Shown piece after piece: positions 15,111-22,505 of a stretch of DNA of 36,809 nt. Where the stretch lies: contig NZ_JALLGL010000027.1 in NCBI RefSeq assembly GCF_023072675.1, positions 1 through 36,809 of the forward strand. The letters are read 5' to 3'. The position numbers and the translations under genes were made by a program. Each line of letters starts with the position of its first letter. The stretch's first letter is position 1. Source of the stretch: Streptomyces sp. XM83C (GTDB lineage: Bacteria; Actinomycetota; Actinomycetes; Streptomycetales; Streptomycetaceae). Below the pieces are notes generated by a model that saw only the letters and a program-made list of their open reading frames with translations, made no database searches and was not told the origin of the DNA.

Positions 15111-15968
15111 ATGGCCACCACCACGACGACCACCTCGACCGCCCCGGCGCCCACCGCCGCGCCGCCCGGTGCGCCGGATGCGCGCAGGCGCCGCCGGTCC
15201 CTGTCGCCGGGCAGGCGGCTGCCCGCCTCGCGGCTGATCGGCCCGGCGCTGCTGCTGGTGCTGTGGGCGTCCGCGTCCGCCGCGGGCCGGCTGGACCCGG
15301 GGGCGGTCCCGGCGCCCTGGACGGTGCTGGAGACCGCCGGCCGGCTGTGGACGGACGGCACCCTGCCGACGGACGTCCTCACCTCGCTGCGGCGCGCCGC
15401 GGCCGGTTTCGCGATCGGTCTGACCGCCGGTGTCGTCCTCGCGCTGGTCTCCGGGCTCAGCCGGGTCGGCGAGGCGCTGATCGACGGATCGGTGCAGCTG
15501 AACCGGGCGATCCCGACGCTCGGTCTGATCCCGCTGTTCATCCTGTGGCTGGGCATCGGGGAAACCTTCAAGATCGCCATCATCGCGATCGTCGTCTACA
15601 TCCCGATCTATCTGAACACGCATGCCGCGCTGTCGGGCATCGACCACCGTTTCGTCGAACTGGCCGAGGTGCAGGGCCTGTCCCGGCTGCGGTTCGTCCG
15701 GCAGATCGTGATCCCGGGCGCGCTGCCCGGCTTCTTCGTCGGTCTGCGGCTCGGGGTGACCGGCTCCTGGCTGGGCCTGGTCGTGCTGGAGCAGATCAAC
15801 GCCACCAGCGGTCTCGGCTATCTGATGTTCCAGGCGCAGAACTACGGCCAGTCCGACGTGATCCTGGTCGGTCTGCTCGTGTACGGGGTCTTCGGCCTGG
15901 TCTCCGACAGCGCGGTCCGTCTGATCGAACGGAGGGTGCTGTCGTGGCGCCGCACACTGAGCAGCTGA
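15111..15968 (+). CDS. ssuC: Sulfonate-type ABC transporter permease
   Basis: A 285-residue membrane protein of the binding-protein-dependent permease family. An unusual Thr/Ala/Pro-rich N-terminal tail of about 40 residues precedes the six-helix core. The EAA loop, which contacts the ATPase, reads ELAEVQGLSRLRFVRQIVIPGALPGFFVGLRLG. I chose the ATG at 15111, five bases after the binding protein stop. The end overlaps the ATPase gene by 25 bases, which points to translational coupling. It forms the membrane channel of the importer with the lipoprotein and the ATPase. Assignment to sulfonates and not nitrate or taurine rests on the enzymes encoded downstream. Confidence 0.9.
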   Translation: MATTTTTTSTAPAPTAAPPGAPDARRRRRSLSPGRRLPASRLIGPALLLVLWASASAAGRLDPGAVPAPWTVLETAGRLWTDGTLPTDVLTSLRRAAAGFAIGLTAGVVLALVSGLSRVGEALIDGSVQLNRAIPTLGLIPLFILWLGIGETFKIAIIAIVVYIPIYLNTHAALSGIDHRFVELAEVQGLSRLRFVRQIVIPGALPGFFVGLRLGVTGSWLGLVVLEQINATSGLGYLMFQAQNYGQSDVILVGLLVYGVFGLVSDSAVRLIERRVLSWRRTLSS

Positions 15969-16678
15969 CCCGCCCCGCCGTACGGCTGAAGGCGCTGACC
16001 CGTTCGTTCGACGGGCGGACCGTCCTCGACGGTGTCGATCTGGAGATCCCCGCCGGGCAGTTCGTCGCCCTGCTCGGGCACAGCGGCTCCGGCAAGAGCA
16101 CCCTGCTGCGCGCCGTCGCGGGCCTCGACCACGAGGTGGAGGGCAGCGGTGAGCTGATCGCCCCGGAGCGGGTGTCGGTGGTGTTCCAGGACTCGCGGCT
16201 GCTGCCGTGGACGCGGGTCCTCGACAACGTGCTGCTCGGCACCGACGGCAAGGAGGCCGCCGCGAAGGGCCGTGCGGCGCTCGCCGAGGTCGGACTCGCC
16301 GGCCGGGAGCGGTCCTGGCCCGGTGAGCTGTCCGGCGGTGAGGCGCAGCGGGCGGCGTTGGCCCGCTCCCTGGTCCGCGAACCGGAACTGCTGCTGGCCG
16401 ACGAGCCGTTCGGGGCGCTGGACGCGCTCACCCGGATACGGATGCACGGCCTGCTGCGCGAGCTGTGGGAGCGGCACCGGCCGTCGGTGCTGCTCGTGAC
16501 GCATGACGTGAACGAGGCGATCGTGCTCGCCGATCGAGTCCTCGTCCTCGAGAAGGGCCGTATCGGCCTCGACCTGACCATCGACCGACCCCATCCGCGT
16601 TCGTCCGGCGATCCGCGGCTCGGGGAGTACCGGGAGCGGCTGCTGGCCGCGCTCGGCGTGACGGAGGACCTCAAGTGA
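15944..16678 (+). CDS. ssuB: Sulfonate-type ABC transporter ATPase
   Basis: A 244-residue ATPase. Walker A is GHSGSGKS at residues 45-52, the Q-loop is VVFQDSRLLPW (about 79-89), the signature is LSGGE (129-133), Walker B is LLLADE (149-154), and the switch histidine is His187 in LLVTHDVNEA. The QDSRLLPW form is characteristic of the SsuB/TauB/NrtD group. I chose the GTG at 15944, since GGAGGG lies 7 bases upstream and homology begins within 20 residues. The gene starts inside the permease gene and its TGA overlaps the GTG of the monooxygenase gene, so the genes are tightly coupled. It energises uptake of the sulfur compound. Confidence 0.93.
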   Translation: MAPHTEQLTRPAVRLKALTRSFDGRTVLDGVDLEIPAGQFVALLGHSGSGKSTLLRAVAGLDHEVEGSGELIAPERVSVVFQDSRLLPWTRVLDNVLLGTDGKEAAAKGRAALAEVGLAGRERSWPGELSGGEAQRAALARSLVREPELLLADEPFGALDALTRIRMHGLLRELWERHRPSVLLVTHDVNEAIVLADRVLVLEKGRIGLDLTIDRPHPRSSGDPRLGEYRERLLAALGVTEDLK

Positions 16679-18063
16679 CCACCCGCACCTTGCATCTGAA
16701 CGCGTTCCTGATGAGCACCGGCCACCACGAGGCGTCGTGGCGGCTGCCGGAGAGCGACCCGCACGCCCATGTGGATCTCGCGCACTATGTGCGGCTGGCG
16801 CGGATCGCGGAGCGCGGGACGTTCGACTCGCTGTTCCTGGCCGACGGGCCGCAGCTGTGGAACAGCGTGGGGCAGCGTCCGTCGGGTGTGCTGGAGCCGC
16901 TGACGCTGCTGACGGCGCTGGCGACGGCGACCGAGCACATCGGGCTGATCGCGACGGCGTCCACGTCGTACAACTCGCCGTACAACCTGGCCCGCCGTTT
17001 CGCGTCGCTGGACGTCGTCAGCGGCGGCCGGGCCGGCTGGAACATCGTCACCACCGCCGGCCGGGAGGCCGCCCGCAACTTCGGCCGGGACGAGGAGCCG
17101 GCGCACGCCGAGCGGTACGCGCGTGCCGCGGAGTTCGTCGAGGTGTCGAAGAAGCTGTGGGACAGCTGGGAGGACGACACGGTCGTCGCCGACAAGGAGG
17201 CCGGTGTCTGGGGCGACGACGGCAAGATCCACCCGCCCCGGCACGAGGGCACGTATTTCAAGGTGGCGGGCGCGCTGAACGTGCCGCGCACCCCGCAGGG
17301 CTATCCGCTGCTGGTGCAGGCCGGTTCCAGCGAGGACGGCAAGGCGTTCGCCGCCCGGTACGCGGAGGCGGTGTTCACCGCGCAGCAGACGCTAGAGGAC
17401 GCGCAGGCGTTCTACGCCGACCTGAAGGCGCGGACCGCGGCGGCCGGGCGGAACCCGGATCACATCAAGGTGCTGCCGGGCATCGTGCCGATCCTCGGTT
17501 CGACCGAGGCGGAGGCGCGGGCGGCAGAGCAGGTGCTGGAGGACCACATCGTGCACCGGCACGCGGTGACGCGGCTGGAGAGCCTGCTTCAGTTGCCGCC
17601 GGGCACGCTGGAGCTGGACGCCGGGCTGCCGGCGGATCTGCCGCCGGAGGACGCCGTGGAGGGCGCCAAGAGCCGGTACACGCTCGTCGTGGAGCTGGCG
17701 CGGCGTGAGCGGCTGACGGTGCGTCAGCTGATCGGGCGGCTCGGCGGCGGGCGCGGGCACTTCACGCTCGCGGGCACGCCGGAGCAGGTCGCCGACACCA
17801 TCGAGACCTGGTTCACGCGGGGCGCGGCGGACGGTTTCAACATCATGCCAGCGGTGCTGCCGTCCGGTCTGGACGCGTTCGTCGACCAGGTCGTGCCGAT
17901 CCTGCGGGCGCGCGGCCTGTTCCGCACCGAGTACGGGCCCCGGCAGACGCTGCGTTCCCGCTACGGCCTGCCCCGCCCCGCCAACCAGTACACCGTCGCC
18001 GGCGCGTCCTCCGGCGGCACGGAGAACAGCCCGGCCGGCCGACCCGCCGCGGCCCTCGTCTGA
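16675..18063 (+). CDS. FMN-dependent LLM monooxygenase, NtaA/SnaA/DszA family
   Basis: A 462-residue luciferase-like flavin monooxygenase. The N-terminus (LHLNAFLMSTGHHEASWR), the GLIATASTSYNSPYNLARRFASLDVVSGGRAGWNIVTT segment and the length of over 440 residues are typical of the NtaA/SnaA/DszA branch. This branch oxidises compounds such as nitrilotriacetate, dibenzothiophene sulfone or dimethylsulfide, using FMNH2 and O2. No flavin reductase gene lies nearby, so reduced FMN must come from elsewhere. The start is GTG, overlapping the ATPase stop as GTGA. Within this operon it probably cleaves a C-S bond to release sulfite. The exact substrate cannot be read from the sequence. The C-terminal 30 residues are low complexity. 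Confidence 0.88.
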   Translation: MTTRTLHLNAFLMSTGHHEASWRLPESDPHAHVDLAHYVRLARIAERGTFDSLFLADGPQLWNSVGQRPSGVLEPLTLLTALATATEHIGLIATASTSYNSPYNLARRFASLDVVSGGRAGWNIVTTAGREAARNFGRDEEPAHAERYARAAEFVEVSKKLWDSWEDDTVVADKEAGVWGDDGKIHPPRHEGTYFKVAGALNVPRTPQGYPLLVQAGSSEDGKAFAARYAEAVFTAQQTLEDAQAFYADLKARTAAAGRNPDHIKVLPGIVPILGSTEAEARAAEQVLEDHIVHRHAVTRLESLLQLPPGTLELDAGLPADLPPEDAVEGAKSRYTLVVELARRERLTVRQLIGRLGGGRGHFTLAGTPEQVADTIETWFTRGAADGFNIMPAVLPSGLDAFVDQVVPILRARGLFRTEYGPRQTLRSRYGLPRPANQYTVAGASSGGTENSPAGRPAAALV

Positions 18064-18095
18064 GCGGCCCCGCACACAAGGAGAGGACCTTTCCC

Positions 18096-18986
18096 ATGTC
18101 CCTGGAGATCACCAAGCTCACCGCACGGATCGGCGCCCGCGTCTCAGGCGTGGACATCACCCGGCCGCTCTCCCCGGAGGAGGTCACCGCGGTCCGGGAG
18201 GCGCTGAACACGCACAAGGCGCTGGTGTTCGACGCGCGCGGCCTGGACGACGCGGGCCAGCAGGCGTTCCTGCGTCACTTCGGCGATCTGACGACCGCGC
18301 ACCCGACGGTCGGCGCCGTCGAGGGCGCGCCGAACGTGCTGCCGGTGGACAGTGAGCGCGGCCGGGCGAATCACTGGCACACCGACGTCACGTTCGTCCT
18401 GAACCCGCCGCAGGCCACCAGCCTGCGCTCGCTGACGGTCCCCGAGTACGGCGGTGAGACGCTGATCGCGAACGCGGCGGCGGCCTACCGTGCTCTGCCG
18501 GAGCCGCTGCGCCGGTTCGCGGACGGCCTGTGGGCGGAGCACACCAACGACTACGACTACGCGGTGCCGGACGAGGCGATCGACGAGGAGAGGGCCGCGC
18601 AGCGGGCGCAGTTCACGTCGATCGGGTACCGCACGGTCCACCCGGTGGTGCGGGTGCATCCGCTGACCGGGGAGCGGGGGCTGTTCATCGGCGGGTTCGC
18701 GCAGCGGATCGTGGGCCTGTCGAAGGGCGACTCCCGCAAGGTGCTGGATCTGCTCCAGTCGTACGTCACACGCCCGGAGAACATCCTGCGGCACCGGTGG
18801 GCGGTGGGCGAGCTGGTGGTGTTCGACAACCGGATCACCCAGCACTACGCCGTCGACAACTACGACGGGCAGCCGCGCCGCCTGCACCGGGTGACCGTCG
18901 CCGGTGACGTGCCGGTGGGCGTCGAGGGCAAGGAGAGCTGGTCCGTAGAGGGCGACGCGTCGCACTACACGCCCGTGGCGGCGTAA
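18096..18986 (+). CDS. TauD/TfdA-family Fe(II)/2-oxoglutarate dioxygenase
   Basis: A 296-residue non-heme iron dioxygenase. The metal triad is visible as His95 and Asp97 (HWHTD) with His250 (NRITQHYAVDNY). Arginines at about 261-265 are placed to bind 2-oxoglutarate. TauD-type enzymes hydroxylate taurine, alkylsulfonates or alkylsulfates next to the sulfur group, so that sulfite or sulfate is released. The gene follows the monooxygenase with a 32-base gap containing a strong AAGGAGAGG ribosome binding site, and is probably the last gene of the operon. Two different desulfurising oxygenases behind one transporter suggest either several substrates or two steps on one substrate. Confidence 0.9.
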   Translation: MSLEITKLTARIGARVSGVDITRPLSPEEVTAVREALNTHKALVFDARGLDDAGQQAFLRHFGDLTTAHPTVGAVEGAPNVLPVDSERGRANHWHTDVTFVLNPPQATSLRSLTVPEYGGETLIANAAAAYRALPEPLRRFADGLWAEHTNDYDYAVPDEAIDEERAAQRAQFTSIGYRTVHPVVRVHPLTGERGLFIGGFAQRIVGLSKGDSRKVLDLLQSYVTRPENILRHRWAVGELVVFDNRITQHYAVDNYDGQPRRLHRVTVAGDVPVGVEGKESWSVEGDASHYTPVAA

Positions 18987-19005
18987 CCGGAGGATCGCTC
19001 TCCGC

Positions 19006-19044
19006 ATGAAGGGTGTCCGGATACTGGGCGGGCTGTCCGTGTGA
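19006..19044 (+). CDS. Possible 13-residue leader ORF before the second permease
   Basis: ATG at 19006 opens MKGVRILGGLSV, rich in Val, Ile and Leu. It ends with a TGA that lies inside the loop of the hairpin at 19024-19061. GGAGG occurs about 12 bases upstream, rather far for a Shine-Dalgarno sequence. The placement, with a ribosome able to open the stem, is like an attenuator leader for the permease gene at 19110. At this length chance is a real alternative. Confidence 0.25.
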   Translation: MKGVRILGGLSV

Positions 19045-19083
19045 GCGGACGGTCCGCCCAGACTGGCGGGGTTTTTGCCCGCC
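19024..19083 (+). terminator. Hairpin pair between tauD-like gene and permease
   Basis: A 16-bp stem with two G-U pairs is formed by 19024-19039 and 19046-19061, with a 6-base loop. A second short hairpin (GGCGGG and CCCGCC) at about 19065-19083 has a T-rich loop. They could terminate the sulfur operon, act as an attenuator for the permease, or both. Confidence 0.55.
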
Positions 19084-19109
19084 TTCATGCCCAGGGGAGA
19101 ACCACCCCC

Positions 19110-20525
19110 ATGCACAGCAGCAGGACCACGGACACCTCGTCGCAGGCGTCGGCCGCGCCGGACACCGGCCGGGGGGAGGAGCACGGCTCCGCTCTCTCGC
19201 ACGGTCTCAAGCAGCGCCATCTGTCGATGATCGCCCTGGGCGGGGTGATCGGCGCGGGCCTGTTCGTCGGGTCCGGCGCGGGGATCGCCGCCGCCGGCCC
19301 GTCGATCGTCGTCGCCTACGCCCTCTCCGGGCTGCTGGTGATGCTGGTGATGCGGATGCTGGGCGAGATGTCGGCGGCGTATCCGTCGTCGGGTTCGTTC
19401 TCGGCGCATGCCGAGCGGGCGATCGGGCCGTGGGCGGGGTTCACCGCCGGCTGGTCGTTCTGGGTGCTGCTGTGCACGGCGGTCGGGCTCGAGGGCATCG
19501 GTGCCGCGAAGATCGTCACCGGGTGGCTGCCGGGTACGCCGGAGTGGGCGTGGGTGGCGCTGTTCATGGTCGTCTTCTGCGGGGCGAATCTGGCCGCGGT
19601 GAAGAACTTCGGCGAGTTCGAGTTCTGGTTCGCGGCGCTGAAGGTCGGCGCGATCTCGCTGTTCCTGGTGCTGGGCGTGCTGGCGATCGCGGGGGTGCTG
19701 CCCGGCACGGACTCCCCCGGCGCCTCGCATCTGACGGAGTTCCTGCCGAACGGCGGCGAGGGGCTGATCGTCGGTCTGCTCGCGTCGGTGTTCGCGTACG
19801 GCGGTCTGGAGACCGTCACGATCGCGGCGGCCGAGTCGGAGGACCCGGTGCGGGGCGTGGCGCGGGCGGTGCGCACGGCGATGTGGCGTATCGCGGTGTT
19901 CTACATCGGCTCGATGGCGGTCATCGTCACGCTCGTGCCGTGGGACTCCAGGGCCGTGGTGGAGACGGGCCCGTACGTGGCCGCGCTGGACGAGCTGGGC
20001 ATCCCCGGCGCCGGGCAGCTGATGAACGTGGTCGTGCTGGTGGCGCTGCTGAGCGCGATGAACGCCAACATCTACGGCTCCTCGCGGATCGCGTACTCGC
20101 TGGTGGAGCGCGGGCAGGGACCGAGGGTGCTGGCGCGGGTGTCGGGCGGGGTGCCGCGGGTGGCGGTGCTGGTGTCGTGCGTCGTCGGCTTCGGCTGTGT
20201 GCTGCTGAGCTACTGGCGGCCGGACGATGTCTTCTCCTGGCTGCTGAACATGATCGGTGCGGTGATCCTCGTCGTATGGATCTTCATCGCGGTGTCCCAG
20301 CTGAGGCTGCGGCGGCGGCTGGAGCGTGAGGCGCCGAAGAAGCTGGTCGTGCGGATGTGGGCGTACCCGTGGCTGACATGGGTGGCGCTGGCCGGGATGG
20401 CGGCCGTGTTCGTGCTGATGGCGCGGGAGCCGGGCACGCGGGTGCAGCTGTACTCGACCGGCGCGATGACGCTGGTGCTGGCCGGGATCGGCTGTGCCTG
20501 GCAGCGGGTCCGGGCCCGCGACTGA
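19110..20525 (+). CDS. Amino acid permease of the APC superfamily (second copy)
   Basis: A 471-residue transporter with about 12 membrane helices and the same signatures as the permease at 5782-7236: LKQRHLSMIALGGVIGAGLFVGS, then MLGEMSAAYPSSGSFSAHAERAIGPWAGF. The two copies look like paralogues of one subfamily with substitutions in the helices likely to set specificity. I chose the ATG at 19110, which is preceded by AGGGGAG, and not earlier in-frame codons that would run through the hairpin region. It lies 123 bases after the TauD-like gene, beyond a hairpin, so it may be a separate unit. Uptake of a sulfur amino acid would suit the context, but nothing in the sequence proves it. Confidence 0.9.
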   Translation: MHSSRTTDTSSQASAAPDTGRGEEHGSALSHGLKQRHLSMIALGGVIGAGLFVGSGAGIAAAGPSIVVAYALSGLLVMLVMRMLGEMSAAYPSSGSFSAHAERAIGPWAGFTAGWSFWVLLCTAVGLEGIGAAKIVTGWLPGTPEWAWVALFMVVFCGANLAAVKNFGEFEFWFAALKVGAISLFLVLGVLAIAGVLPGTDSPGASHLTEFLPNGGEGLIVGLLASVFAYGGLETVTIAAAESEDPVRGVARAVRTAMWRIAVFYIGSMAVIVTLVPWDSRAVVETGPYVAALDELGIPGAGQLMNVVVLVALLSAMNANIYGSSRIAYSLVERGQGPRVLARVSGGVPRVAVLVSCVVGFGCVLLSYWRPDDVFSWLLNMIGAVILVVWIFIAVSQLRLRRRLEREAPKKLVVRMWAYPWLTWVALAGMAAVFVLMAREPGTRVQLYSTGAMTLVLAGIGCAWQRVRARD

Positions 20526-20576
20526 CCCTCGGGGCGCGTCAAGGAGCCCGCGGAGTTCCCGCCGAACCCCCGTTGA

Positions 20577-20605
20577 GCCCCCGTGTGATCCACACGGGGG
20601 CTTCT
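20577..20605 (+). terminator. Rho-independent terminator of the permease gene
   Basis: GCCCCCGTGTG (20577-20587) and CACACGGGGGC (20591-20601) form a perfect 11-bp stem with a 3-base loop, followed by TTCTT. It ends just before the sodF promoter and operator. Confidence 0.85.
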
Positions 20606-20621
20606 TGCTGCTAGGTTGTTC

Positions 20622-20638
20622 TTGCGAAGAGCTTGCAA
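20622..20638 (+). promoter_or_regulatory. Nur box (nickel-responsive operator) of sodF
   Basis: TTGCGA-AGAGC-TTGCAA matches the Nur consensus TTGCAA-N5-TTGCAA with one mismatch. It lies 34 bases before the sodF start. A TAGGTT element at 20612-20617 could be the -10, placing the start site inside the box. Nur with nickel represses sodF in S. coelicolor, so the same control is expected here. Confidence 0.85.
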
Positions 20639-20671
20639 TAAGGACTCGACGAGAGGCCGGAGAGGGACCCC

Positions 20672-21319
20672 ATGCCCGTCTACACGCTGCCTGACCTGCC
20701 GTACGACTACTCCGCGCTCGCGCCCGTGATCAGTCCCGAGATCATCGAGCTGCACCACGACAAGCACCACGCGGCCTATGTGAAGGGCGCCAACGACACG
20801 CTGGAGCAGCTCGCGGAGGCGCGGGAGAAAGAGGCGTGGGGCGCGATCAACGGCCTGGAGAAGAACCTCGCCTTCCATCTGTCCGGCCACATCCTGCACT
20901 CCATCTACTGGCAGAACATGACCGGCCCGAAGGAGGGCGGCGGCGAGCCGCTCGCCGCGGACGGCGTGGGTGAGCTGGCCGAGGCGATCAAGGAGTCGTT
21001 CGGCTCGTTCGCCGCGTTCCGCACGCAGCTGTCGAAGGCCGCGGCGACCACGCAGGGCTCCGGCTGGGGCGTCCTCGCCTACGAGCCGCTGAGCGGCCGG
21101 CTGATCGTCGAGCAGGTCTACGACCACCAGGGCAACGTCGGCCAGGGCGCCACGCCGATCCTGGTCTTCGACGCGTGGGAGCACGCCTTCTACTTGCAGT
21201 ACCGCAACCAGAAGGTCGACTTCATCGACGCCATGTGGCAGGTCGTCAACTGGCAGGACGTGGCCCGCCGCTACGAGGCCGCCAGGTCCCGCACGAACGC
21301 CCTGCTGCTCGCGCCCTGA
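20672..21319 (+). CDS. sodF: Iron-type superoxide dismutase SodF
   Basis: A 215-residue Fe/Mn superoxide dismutase family enzyme, converting superoxide to hydrogen peroxide and oxygen in the cytoplasm. The metal ligands are visible: a histidine in [12 protein letters not shown] (about residue 28), the histidine in [12 protein letters not shown], and Asp and His in [11 protein letters not shown]. In Streptomyces this is the iron (Fe/Zn) enzyme made when nickel is scarce, the counterpart of the nickel enzyme SodN. The ATG start gives the usual N-terminus [15 protein letters not shown]. The Nur box upstream and the structured 3'UTR both agree with the sodF assignment. No sodN gene is present in this window. 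Confidence 0.95.
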   Translation: MPVYTLPDLPYDYSALAPVISPEIIELHHDKHHAAYVKGANDTLEQLAEAREKEAWGAINGLEKNLAFHLSGHILHSIYWQNMTGPKEGGGEPLAADGVGELAEAIKESFGSFAAFRTQLSKAAATTQGSGWGVLAYEPLSGRLIVEQVYDHQGNVGQGATPILVFDAWEHAFYLQYRNQKVDFIDAMWQVVNWQDVARRYEAARSRTNALLLAP

Positions 21320-21329
21320 CCGCCGCCCC

Positions 21330-21425
21330 CAGGCCCCTGCCTCGTGATCGTCTTCTCACCCGTCACGCGGCAGGCCCCAGAAGGAAGCCCCCGCGAGGAC
21401 GTGACTCGCGGGGGCTTCCGGCCAC
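21330..21425 (+). ncRNA. Probable s-SodF small RNA from the sodF 3'UTR (approximate ends)
   Basis: In S. coelicolor the 3'UTR of sodF mRNA is processed to a stable RNA of about 90 nt, s-SodF, which pairs with sodN mRNA and blocks its expression. Here the sodF stop is followed by about 60 bases of single-stranded character containing TCTTCTCACC (21351-21360), which could pair with a Shine-Dalgarno region. A strong terminator at 21383-21419 follows. The ends given are estimates. The assignment rests on position and knowledge of the system. Confidence 0.5.
21383..21419 (+). terminator. Terminator of sodF
   Basis: A perfect 14-bp stem is formed by GGAAGCCCCCGCGA (21383-21396) and TCGCGGGGGCTTCC (21406-21419) with a 9-base loop. 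There is no U-tract, as is common for Streptomyces terminators. Confidence 0.85.
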
Positions 21426-21545
21426 GGAGGGACGCCCGCCGGGAGGGCTGTCCGGGGCACGCCCCCCGCAGGGCCGGTTCCGGGGTGCCGGGGGCGGGGG
21501 TATGACGCCTACGCTGCTGTTCTTCCGTGCGTGGAGGAGGTCCGC

Positions 21546-21776
21546 GTGGGCGATGTGCGGTGTCCCAATCCGACCTGCCGGGGGCCGCTGCGGCGGTTCC
21601 GGGATCTGACCGAGGAAGAGGTCGAGGCCACCCGGGCCGTCGTCGAGGAATATCCGAGCGAGCGGGCCGAGAAGTTCCGCCCGCAGGCCTACCACCGCTG
21701 CACCACACCGGGCTGCCGGCGGGTGCAGCGCAAGGACAACTGGCGGGTGGGCGGCAATCTGCCCGAGGACCTCTGA
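21546..21776 (+). CDS. Small zinc-ribbon-like protein, 76 residues
   Basis: A 76-residue protein with two knuckles, CPNPTC near the N-terminus and CTTPGC near residue 55. Together they should bind one zinc ion. An acidic helix (DLTEEEVEATRAVVEEYPSE) separates them. I chose the GTG at 21546 because GGAGGAGG lies exactly 5 bases upstream; an in-frame GTG at 21531 overlaps that site. A TACGCT element at 21510-21515 could be its -10. I recognise it as a conserved Streptomyces hypothetical protein but know no function. Such small ribbons often bind nucleic acid or a larger enzyme. It is convergent with the nitroreductase-like gene, 13 bases away. Confidence 0.78.
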   Translation: MGDVRCPNPTCRGPLRRFRDLTEEEVEATRAVVEEYPSERAEKFRPQAYHRCTTPGCRRVQRKDNWRVGGNLPEDL

Positions 21777-21789
21777 CCCCCGCGCCGGC

Positions 21790-22428
21790 TCAGAGGTTGC
21801 TGAAGTCCGGGCCCTTGGTACGCGTGCGCTTGATCTCGTAGAAGCCGGGCACGGAGGCGACCGCCAGGGTGCCGTCCCACAGCCGGGCCGCCTCCTCCCC
21901 CTTCGGGGCGGGCGTGACGACCGGGCCGAAGAACGCGATCTGCTCGCCGTCGGCGCCCGGCACGGCGATGACCGGGGTGCCGACGTCCTGGCCGACCTTC
22001 TCGATGCCCTCCTTGTGGGAGGCGCGCAGCTGCTCCTCGTACGGGGTGTCGTCCCAGTGGTCCATCAGGGAGGCGGGCAGGCCGACGTCGGCGAGCGCGG
22101 TCGCCACGGCCTCCTTCTCCGGGCCCATGCCCTCGTTGTGGATGCGCGTGCCGAGCGCGGTGTAGAGGTCGCCGAGCACCTCGGGCCCGTGCTCCTCCTG
22201 CGCGGCCGTGACGACGCGGACCGGGCCCCACGCCTTGGTCTCCAGCATCTCCCGGTAGTTCTCGGGCAGCTCGTCGAGCTTGTCCTCGTTGAGGACGGCC
22301 AGGCTCATCACATGCCAGCGGACCTCGATGTCGCGGACCTTCTCGACTTCCAGCACCCAGCGCGAGGTCATCCAGGCCCACGGGCACAGCGGGTCGAACC
22401 AGAAGTCGACGGGGGTCTTCTCCGACAT
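21790..22428 (-). CDS. Mycothiol-dependent nitroreductase-like protein (Rv2466c/DsbA family), monothiol
   Basis: A 212-residue thioredoxin-fold protein very similar along its length to M. tuberculosis Rv2466c: VDFWFDPLCPWAWMTSRW, DIEVRWHVMSLAVLNE, the DVGTPVIAV loop with cis-proline, and FYEIKRTRTKGPDFSNL at the end. Rv2466c is a mycothiol-dependent reductase with a CPWC site. Here the site is CPWA: Cys15 is kept but the resolving cysteine is Ala18. A monothiol mechanism through a mixed disulfide with mycothiol remains possible. The ATG has GAGGAGAG upstream. A canonical SigR promoter precedes it, so it should be induced by thiol oxidation. The natural substrate is unknown. Confidence 0.88.
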   Translation of the reverse strand: MSEKTPVDFWFDPLCPWAWMTSRWVLEVEKVRDIEVRWHVMSLAVLNEDKLDELPENYREMLETKAWGPVRVVTAAQEEHGPEVLGDLYTALGTRIHNEGMGPEKEAVATALADVGLPASLMDHWDDTPYEEQLRASHKEGIEKVGQDVGTPVIAVPGADGEQIAFFGPVVTPAPKGEEAARLWDGTLAVASVPGFYEIKRTRTKGPDFSNL

Positions 22429-22449
22429 GTCTCTCCTCGGGAGGCGATG

Positions 22450-22463
22450 GTTCACCGGTGAAC
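22450..22463. promoter_or_regulatory. Perfect 14-bp palindrome in the 5'UTR of the nitroreductase-like gene
   Basis: GTTCACCGGTGAAC is fully self-complementary. It lies 21 bases before the start codon of the minus-strand gene and just downstream of the start site expected from the SigR promoter. It is suited to be an operator. It also contains the GTTCACC core used by PhoP, but as an inverted and not a direct repeat. No binder can be named. Confidence 0.5.
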
Positions 22464-22478
22464 GTCTTCCGCTGCGGC

Positions 22479-22505
22479 AACACCTCCCGAGCGCCCTCCA
22501 TTCCC
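22479..22505 (-). promoter_or_regulatory. SigR (oxidative-stress sigma factor) promoter
   Basis: On the minus strand GGGAAT (22505-22500), 18 bases, then GTT (22481-22479). This matches the SigR consensus GGGAAT-N18-GTT exactly. It lies about 50 bases upstream of the nitroreductase-like gene. It agrees with control of the M. tuberculosis relative Rv2466c by SigH, the orthologue of SigR. Confidence 0.82.

Noticed and set aside
5782..20525. The two amino acid permease genes as a recent tandem duplication
   Set aside because: Their DNA differs widely and they lie 12 kb apart with unrelated genes between. Such paralogues are common in Streptomyces.
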